From Bacteroidia bacterium (lineage in GTDB: Bacteria; Bacteroidota; Bacteroidia; J057): a stretch of 64,000 nt of DNA. The notes below the pieces were generated by a model. The model saw only the letters and a list, made by a program, of their open reading frames with translations, had not been told where the DNA came from and did no database searches. Below, one piece after another: positions 61,934-64,000 of this stretch. The stretch's first letter is position 1. Every line of letters begins with the position of its first letter. A program made the translations under genes and the position numbers. The stretch covers positions 1,736,001 through 1,800,000 of the forward strand of contig JAWKNO010000001.1 of assembly GCA_041391665.1 (NCBI GenBank). The letters run 5' to 3'.

Positions 61934-61997
61934 ATAACATCAGCTACACCACGCCATGCTTCCCTTTGGTCAGCACGGCGGGTAGCTTGGGCGTTAT
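61934..61997 (+). other. attC-like recombination site 1
   Basis: Long imperfect hairpin: ATAAC (61934-61938) with GTTAT (61993-61997), AGCTAC (61942-61947) with GTAGCT (61982-61987), and CGCCATGCT (61952-61960) with AGCACGGCG (61972-61980; one mismatch). The two outer boxes are separated by unequal spacers (3 and 5 bases), and the right end reads GGGCGTTATCC. This is the R''-L''-L'-R' layout of integron attC sites, about 65 bp. Confidence 0.6.
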
Positions 61998-62013
61998 CCA
62001 CAAAATGATAAGA

Positions 62014-62931
62014 ATGAAAATCACCCTAACTGTACTCATAACGGCAATAACCATTCAACTTTCTTATTGCCAAATCAACATGTCAGATTCATCTGCTCAA
62101 ATCGTAGGTTATTGGCGTGTGGGCGATAAACAATCTTATGATGTGTCTTATGAAACGTATAAAATCAAAGATCAAGACACAACATTTAGAATGATGATAA
62201 AGTATGAGATTGATGTGACTGTTAAAGATTCGACCGAAAGTAGCTACACGATTGAATGGTTCTATAAAAATTATGACATACATACCGATAATGAGCTAGT
62301 AAAAAAGATTTCAAAAGCCGCTGAGGATATTTCTGTAATTATCAGAACAGATGAATTCGGAGCTGTGCAAGAAGTTCTCAACTGGGAAGAAGTAAGAGAT
62401 TACATGGATAAGGCTATGAAATCTTTGAGAAAGGAACTTAAAAAAGTGCCAGGAGCTGATAAAATCATCGATCAATCCATGGCAATTTATAACAGCAAAG
62501 CAGCAATTGAAGCAAATGCAATTAAGGACGCACTACAATTTTATACTTTTCATGGAGGGGCATATACTTTGAACGAAAAGGTTACCGGTCAAATGCAATT
62601 TGCAAATAACTTTGGTGGGGATCCTTTTGATGTAGACGTTACTCTCAGTCTTGACGAGCTTAATGAAGAAGATGATAATTGCGTCATCAGAATGCATCAA
62701 GTTGTCAACGCTGAACAATTGAAAAATGCAACCTATCAATACCTGGATAAGATCGGAACTTTCGGAGATCAAATGCCGGACATTAGCACATTACCAGAAT
62801 TAACTAACGAAGTTTGGACTGCATCAAGAATTCATGGTGGAACTGGCTGGACAACATACAGTATAGAAACTAAAGAAGTGAAATCTGAAGGCTCTGCAAA
62901 CATTGAAGAACGAATCATTCAGCTAAAATAA
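62014..62931 (+). CDS. Cassette-borne secreted protein of unknown function
   Basis: 305 residues from the ATG at 62014 (MKITLTVLITAIT). Signal peptide ending QLSYCQ (a Cys near the cleavage site could make it a lipoprotein, but the lipobox is poor). The rest is beta-rich and acidic, for example IVGYWRVGDKQSYDVSYE near the start and GGTGWTTYSIETKEV near the end. No family recognised. AT-rich; begins 17 bases after attC-like site 1. Confidence 0.7.
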   Translation: MKITLTVLITAITIQLSYCQINMSDSSAQIVGYWRVGDKQSYDVSYETYKIKDQDTTFRMMIKYEIDVTVKDSTESSYTIEWFYKNYDIHTDNELVKKISKAAEDISVIIRTDEFGAVQEVLNWEEVRDYMDKAMKSLRKELKKVPGADKIIDQSMAIYNSKAAIEANAIKDALQFYTFHGGAYTLNEKVTGQMQFANNFGGDPFDVDVTLSLDELNEEDDNCVIRMHQVVNAEQLKNATYQYLDKIGTFGDQMPDISTLPELTNEVWTASRIHGGTGWTTYSIETKEVKSEGSANIEERIIQLK

Positions 62932-63024
62932 ATGTGCATAACAAAATGCAAGAAATTATATCCATTGATCCAAAGCTACACTTCTTTCATTGCCGTAGGG
63001 CAGTATTATAAAATGACAGAATAA

Positions 63025-63645
63025 ATGATACGAGTTGTATTATCAATAGTATTCACACTAAATCTTTCGCTGACTTTTGGACAGTTATCAGGACATAAGC
63101 TGGTGCATCATGTAGGTTCAACTACTGACAGTACTATTCAAGTAATTTTCGAACAAGTCGATATTATAATGAAGCGATACATAATATTTGAGAATAAAAA
63201 TTCCATAGACACACTTTTTTTATCCTGGACTGACAATAAATTCCACTCTAACACTTGTCAAATTGATCAAATACAAATTGACGGAAAAGGAATGAAAGAA
63301 ATACATATTACGTGGACATACACGAAACCTTTTGGATTAGGAGACTATATTGGCGGACAAACAAGTTGGGGCGAACAACGAGAATTCGTTAATCACGAAA
63401 TATGGAATTTAGATGCCAGGGAACGACTTTTTAGTGCAGTTTCTTTGTACTCCGTTGAAAAATACACTACCTATCACGGGATAAACGAGAAAACAATAAA
63501 TACACATTCATTGTGGAGTTATGATTTTTCAATCGATGAACATGGAAGAATAACAATCTCAAACATAAAAAAAACGCAAGACCAAATACCAGATAATACA
63601 GAAGGAAGTTACACTTTTGCAGAGAGAAAATATTACAAACTATGA
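63025..63645 (+). CDS. Cassette-borne secreted protein of unknown function
   Basis: 206 residues. Signal peptide about 1-19 (LSLTFGQ), then a beta-rich sequence without a recognisable domain. AT-rich. It is followed 12 bases later by attC-like site 2. No family recognised. Confidence 0.65.
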   Translation: MIRVVLSIVFTLNLSLTFGQLSGHKLVHHVGSTTDSTIQVIFEQVDIIMKRYIIFENKNSIDTLFLSWTDNKFHSNTCQIDQIQIDGKGMKEIHITWTYTKPFGLGDYIGGQTSWGEQREFVNHEIWNLDARERLFSAVSLYSVEKYTTYHGINEKTINTHSLWSYDFSIDEHGRITISNIKKTQDQIPDNTEGSYTFAERKYYKL

Positions 63646-63657
63646 ATAGAAAACCTC

Positions 63658-63793
63658 TGATAACAACACCTGCCCAAAAGTGGCGGTTCATTGGTTAAGT
63701 CAAGCTTTGTGTTTCGATCAAATTGTGTATCCCTCGTTTCGGATGAAGCGCTTCTGAATCCCGCTCGAAAGCCAGGCGGCCAAAACGTTATCA
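63658..63793 (+). other. attC-like recombination site 2
   Basis: Ends are perfect 7-bp complements, TGATAAC (63658-63664) and GTTATCA (63787-63793). Inside, CACCTG pairs imperfectly with CAGGCG and GCGG-TTCA with TGAATCC-CGC. At 136 bp it is near the upper size of known attC sites (about 57-141 bp). Confidence 0.55.
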
Positions 63794-63801
63794 AACATTT
63801 T

Positions 63802-64000
63802 ATGGAGATATTCAAACAACTTAACAAATTCACAAAGACAGTTCTAATCACAGGACTGACATTCATGCTGTACGGATACTTGTGCAGACTAATTGGAATC
63901 TATTTCTTCTGGGAATGCAAATCAATTGGCTGGATACTTTTGTTCATTGGGGTAATTGGCTTCCTATCCAACAGAATTAAAATTAAAACGACAGAGAAGA
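63802..64000 (+). CDS. Small membrane protein, partial (cut by window edge)
   Basis: Open from the ATG at 63802 (MEIFKQLNKFTKTVLITG) for 66 codons to the window edge. Two hydrophobic segments (about 14-38 and 45-56) with WECKSIGW between them. No family recognised. It begins eight bases after attC-like site 2, as the start of a new cassette would. Confidence 0.55.
   Translation, partial: MEIFKQLNKFTKTVLITGLTFMLYGYLCRLIGIYFFWECKSIGWILLFIGVIGFLSNRIKIKTTEK

Larger units (their letters stand above)
61433..64000 (+). mobile_element. Putative integron gene-cassette array (runs off the window)
   Basis: At least four genes of unknown function, all on the plus strand and AT-rich, separated by short gaps. 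Two of these gaps hold attC-like hairpins ending in GTTATCC and GTTATCA, and a GTTATAG at 61433-61439 precedes the first gene. No integrase gene is in the window, so it is either a cassette cluster lacking intI or the far part of an integron. The gap at 62932-63024 has only a left-hand ATAAC, so the second and third genes may belong to one cassette or its attC has decayed. Confidence 0.55.

Noticed and set aside
62932..63024. A third attC site between the second and third cassette genes
   Set aside because: A left-hand CATAAC is present but no matching GTTATG at the right; only a small TGCC/GGCA hairpin, so it was not called.

Overview
The window reads as chromosomal DNA of a Bacteroidota bacterium, probably a marine or environmental Saprospiria- or Cytophagia-like lineage. 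The class-level guess is inference. Evidence for the phylum: several secreted proteins end in type IX secretion (T9SS) sorting domains; promoters fit the Bacteroidota pattern TTG-N19-TAnnTTTG (clear before rpmH and rpsT); there is a uppS-bamA-ompH block beside a DUF6089 gene, and a DUF6029 barrel beside an Omp28 lipoprotein. Most of the window looks balanced in base composition. The AAA/DUF4276 pair and the last 2.5 kb are visibly richer in A and T.

Layout. 1-6.5 kb (mostly minus strand): start of ung, a TIMP-like membrane-anchored protein, an S41 protease, rnpA-rpmH, a CHAT-TM-TPR protein, radC and rpsT. 6.8-16 kb: an ankyrin protein, a 1844-residue T9SS-exported M43 metalloprotease with eleven Ig-like repeats, an Omp28 lipoprotein and a DUF6029 barrel. 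16-26.8 kb: metabolic and redox genes, including an acyl-CoA dehydrogenase with a TerB-like N-terminus, a CrtI-type desaturase, a D-aminoacylase-like lipoprotein, an FMN reductase, NDH-2, a ferredoxin-type reductase and sulfide:quinone oxidoreductase. 26.9-34.4 kb: envelope biogenesis block with three OmpH/Skp paralogues, BamA, UppS and DUF6089. 34.8-42.4 kb: a secreted Ig-like protein, two fused gene remnants (ATP-grasp and aspartoacylase families), a LOG protein, an MscS channel, an SMP-30 lipoprotein and a T9SS-exported DUF5060 glycoside hydrolase. 42.6-44.4 kb: an AAA ATPase/DUF4276 pair, a candidate defence module. 44.4-52 kb: PBP1C, two beta-lactamase-fold serine hydrolases and an Npt/HEAT transporter-like protein. 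52-61.2 kb: an exported protein with glucan-water-dikinase-like domain order, an ABC exporter, altronate dehydratase, a threonine dehydratase-like enzyme and a PD40 lipoprotein. 61.4-64 kb: same-strand, AT-rich genes of unknown function separated by attC-like hairpins, which I read as an integron cassette array (or a cluster of attC sites lacking an integrase) running off the right edge.

How it works together: the core is housekeeping and outer-membrane assembly (UppS for lipid carrier, BamA and OmpH for barrel insertion), with several exported hydrolases. Accessory material is concentrated at 35.8-37.0, 42.6-44.4 and 61.4-64.0 kb. No rRNA, tRNA, CRISPR array or insertion sequence was recognised.
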